Shown: positions 18,997 through 20,467 of the stretch, piece after piece
How positions within the stretch are numbered: the stretch's first letter is position 1
Layout of the letters: each line of letters starts with the position of its first letter
DNA from: Parasitella parasitica
Lineage: Eukaryota > Mucoromycota > Mucoromycetes > Mucorales > Mucoraceae
Length of the DNA: 20,467 nucleotides
Reading direction: 5' to 3'
NCBI GenBank assembly: GCA_025201805.1
Contig: MU619461.1
Span: 1-20,467 of the forward strand
Notes under the pieces: model-generated
What the model saw: only the letters and a program-made list of their open reading frames with translations
Told to the model about the DNA's origin: nothing
Database searches by the model: none
Program-made: the position numbers and the translations under genes

Positions 18997-20467
18997 TTTT
19001 AACTAAAGAAGCGTGGCAAGCGCAAAACAAACACTCAAATGCCTTTTCTAGTTTTTGCTACAATAACGCCCAAGTCACATGGCCTAACCTTTACCCATTT
19101 ATCCCATCTCAACGAACAATGCATGTGTTTCTGCTTGACGAACCCAGCAAGCCCATCGAGACACTTTGGAGGATAGGGACTTCCTCATCTGCTAAATCTT
19201 CTACCTTCCCTTCAGTACATTGAATATATGACATTCTGTAATGATAAGTTAATTTCCTTTTAACAATATCCTCTATATTAGCTTTCTACTAATCCTGACC
19301 CTAATTTCTGTATGACTTCCACGGCCCTTAATTGTCTTGGGAATACTTGTCTTAATGGTAGATAATAATAAAGATGTCTGTATTTGTATTAAAGAAATAA
19401 CAAATGTTTGTTACATGTGAATCCATTTATGCATCACCCTTGGTCTGTAAGTTGACATGTTTATGCTAGTTAAATAGCTTTGAAATGTTCCAAGTATAAA
19501 GTGCATTTGGTACACTATGTCATTCTAGTGAAAACCCAGCGATAGATGTATCAGATTATCTACTACGTTATCAGGTTTAATTGGCGAGCTATCAATGTGT
19601 GCATCTGGGTTAATTTGATTTGGAGTTCTATAAATTTTCGACATTCTCAAAAAAACAAAAGCAAAGCGATTGTCGTTGACGAAAATAAGTTATTGAGGAT
19701 GGTTTGAGGCAACAGCTAACCGCTTCAGTAAGCTTCAGATATTAAAATCCAACACATGTCAATAGATTGTAGATTCATTAAAAAAGGTTAAAAAAAACAA
19801 CACTGATGTGTCGATTTCCAGCAATCGGAAGTCAAGTTCAAGTATACTCAATACAGAACACACAATCCAGGAATATATTCCAATGGATCCATATTATAAG
19901 TCAACATGACATGTTCATGGACAATAGATACCAATCTATGGTCCCATTCTCTAAATCACACTGTGTCTCACATTTATTCCTTACTCTCCCATCAGTCCAC
20001 TTAGATTCACTAGTATATAAACCATCATTTTCTCCATGTATAGTAATAAACGAGATCTTTACCTGATTAATTTGATCTGCCATAAATATAGACAGGAGGT
20101 TATGACAATGTACTTCAATCGAAGATTGAAGATTGTCCAATGATGTGATGTAATACGCTTGTGTAAAGTTGAGTATAAAGTTTCTGTTTCAAATCAAGAA
20201 GGTTATTCCTGTAAGTAATTCAGATCTGAGCACTAGGATAAAGGTTGAGGCACTGTCAAGATCAAAGACGTGTAGCCCTTGTTATATAACCTTACATCGT
20301 ACACTGTGAAGTAGATCATCACTGTGAATTAGTCTTGTCAATTAGTAGTCTAAATGAGTCACCATAAATCTATGTAGTTGTAAAAGGTATAAATGGCAGA
20401 TGTAATTTTGATCTTGAATAAAGAATCTTTAAGTTTTCGTATCTCGTTAACCTCAGGTTTTTTTTTT
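18997..20467. other. AT-rich terminal region without a supported gene
   Basis: 5' flank of the metacaspase gene, then about 1.2 kb of AT-rich sequence. Only short open frames exist. A minus-strand frame at 19901-20140 (79 codons) shows fairly ordinary amino-acid composition but no motif I recognise, and stops lie just beyond it in that frame. It could be an exon of a gene continuing past the window or a relic. Confidence 0.5.
19109..19234 (-). other. Possible 41-codon small ORF upstream of the metacaspase
   Basis: An ATG at 19234 opens a 41-residue frame (starting MSYIQCTEGKVEDLADEE) that ends with TGA at 19109, 113 bases before the metacaspase ATG. Its segment is visibly less AT-rich than its surroundings. 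It could be an upstream ORF in the metacaspase leader, a first exon, or chance. I cannot separate these. Confidence 0.25.

Noticed and set aside
18657-19223. 188-aa plus-strand frame opposite metacaspase exon 1
   Set aside because: Antisense of a Pro/Gln-rich coding exon, where the reverse strand lacks stops because of composition; continuation past the exon is short and without motif.
1-20467. tRNA, rRNA and CRISPR features
   Set aside because: Scanning by eye found no T-loop-like motif with acceptor pairing, no rRNA segments, and no regularly spaced repeats. A covariance-model search would be decisive.

Overview
The window reads as nuclear DNA of an early-diverging filamentous fungus, most likely Mucoromycota (Mucorales). 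The grounds are AT-rich intergenic DNA with long A/T runs, compact genes holding many short GT-AG introns (22 inferred, all 53-71 nt), a fungal-type metacaspase with a Pro/Gln/Tyr-rich prodomain, fungal RPC19, MRT4 and Nup96, a Tc1/mariner element, and a PD-(D/E)XK-like protein of a kind I associate with Mucorales. The genus assignment is inference; no rRNA or other marker is present.

Layout: (1) 1-2.7 kb is a patch of decayed accessory DNA. It holds a broken, left-truncated PD-(D/E)XK-like gene on the minus strand and a Tc1/mariner fossil (1188-2679) with recognisable terminal inverted repeats and a transposase broken by three frameshifts. (2) 3.5-4.2 kb has an intronless two-repeat Myb/SANT gene (minus). 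(3) 4.2-8.1 kb is a long stretch with no gene I can support, only microsatellites and homopolymers. (4) 8.1-19.0 kb is a compact housekeeping block: MRT4 (minus), an RCK/MAK-type kinase (minus), MOCS2B (minus) divergent from NUP96 (plus) across only 97 bp, a small coiled-coil protein with a hydrophobic tail (minus), DPH5 (minus) divergent from RPC19 (plus), and a nine-exon metacaspase (minus). (5) 19.0-20.5 kb holds no supported gene apart from a weak 41-codon ORF upstream of the metacaspase.

The genes are individual eukaryotic transcription units, not an operon. MRT4 (60S assembly), RPC19 (Pol I/III) and DPH5 (diphthamide on eEF2) all serve ribosome production or translation, but their proximity may be chance. 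Exon coordinates were worked out by hand from splice signals, frame continuity and family similarity remembered from known members; no search was run.

I see no convincing new multi-gene system. The points most worth a second look are the short Nup96 encoded apart from Nup98, the nonsense-interrupted PD-(D/E)XK-like gene, the Tc1 fossil whose frameshifts can each be located, the unassigned tail-anchored coiled-coil protein, and the 3.9-kb gene-free tract upstream of the Myb gene.
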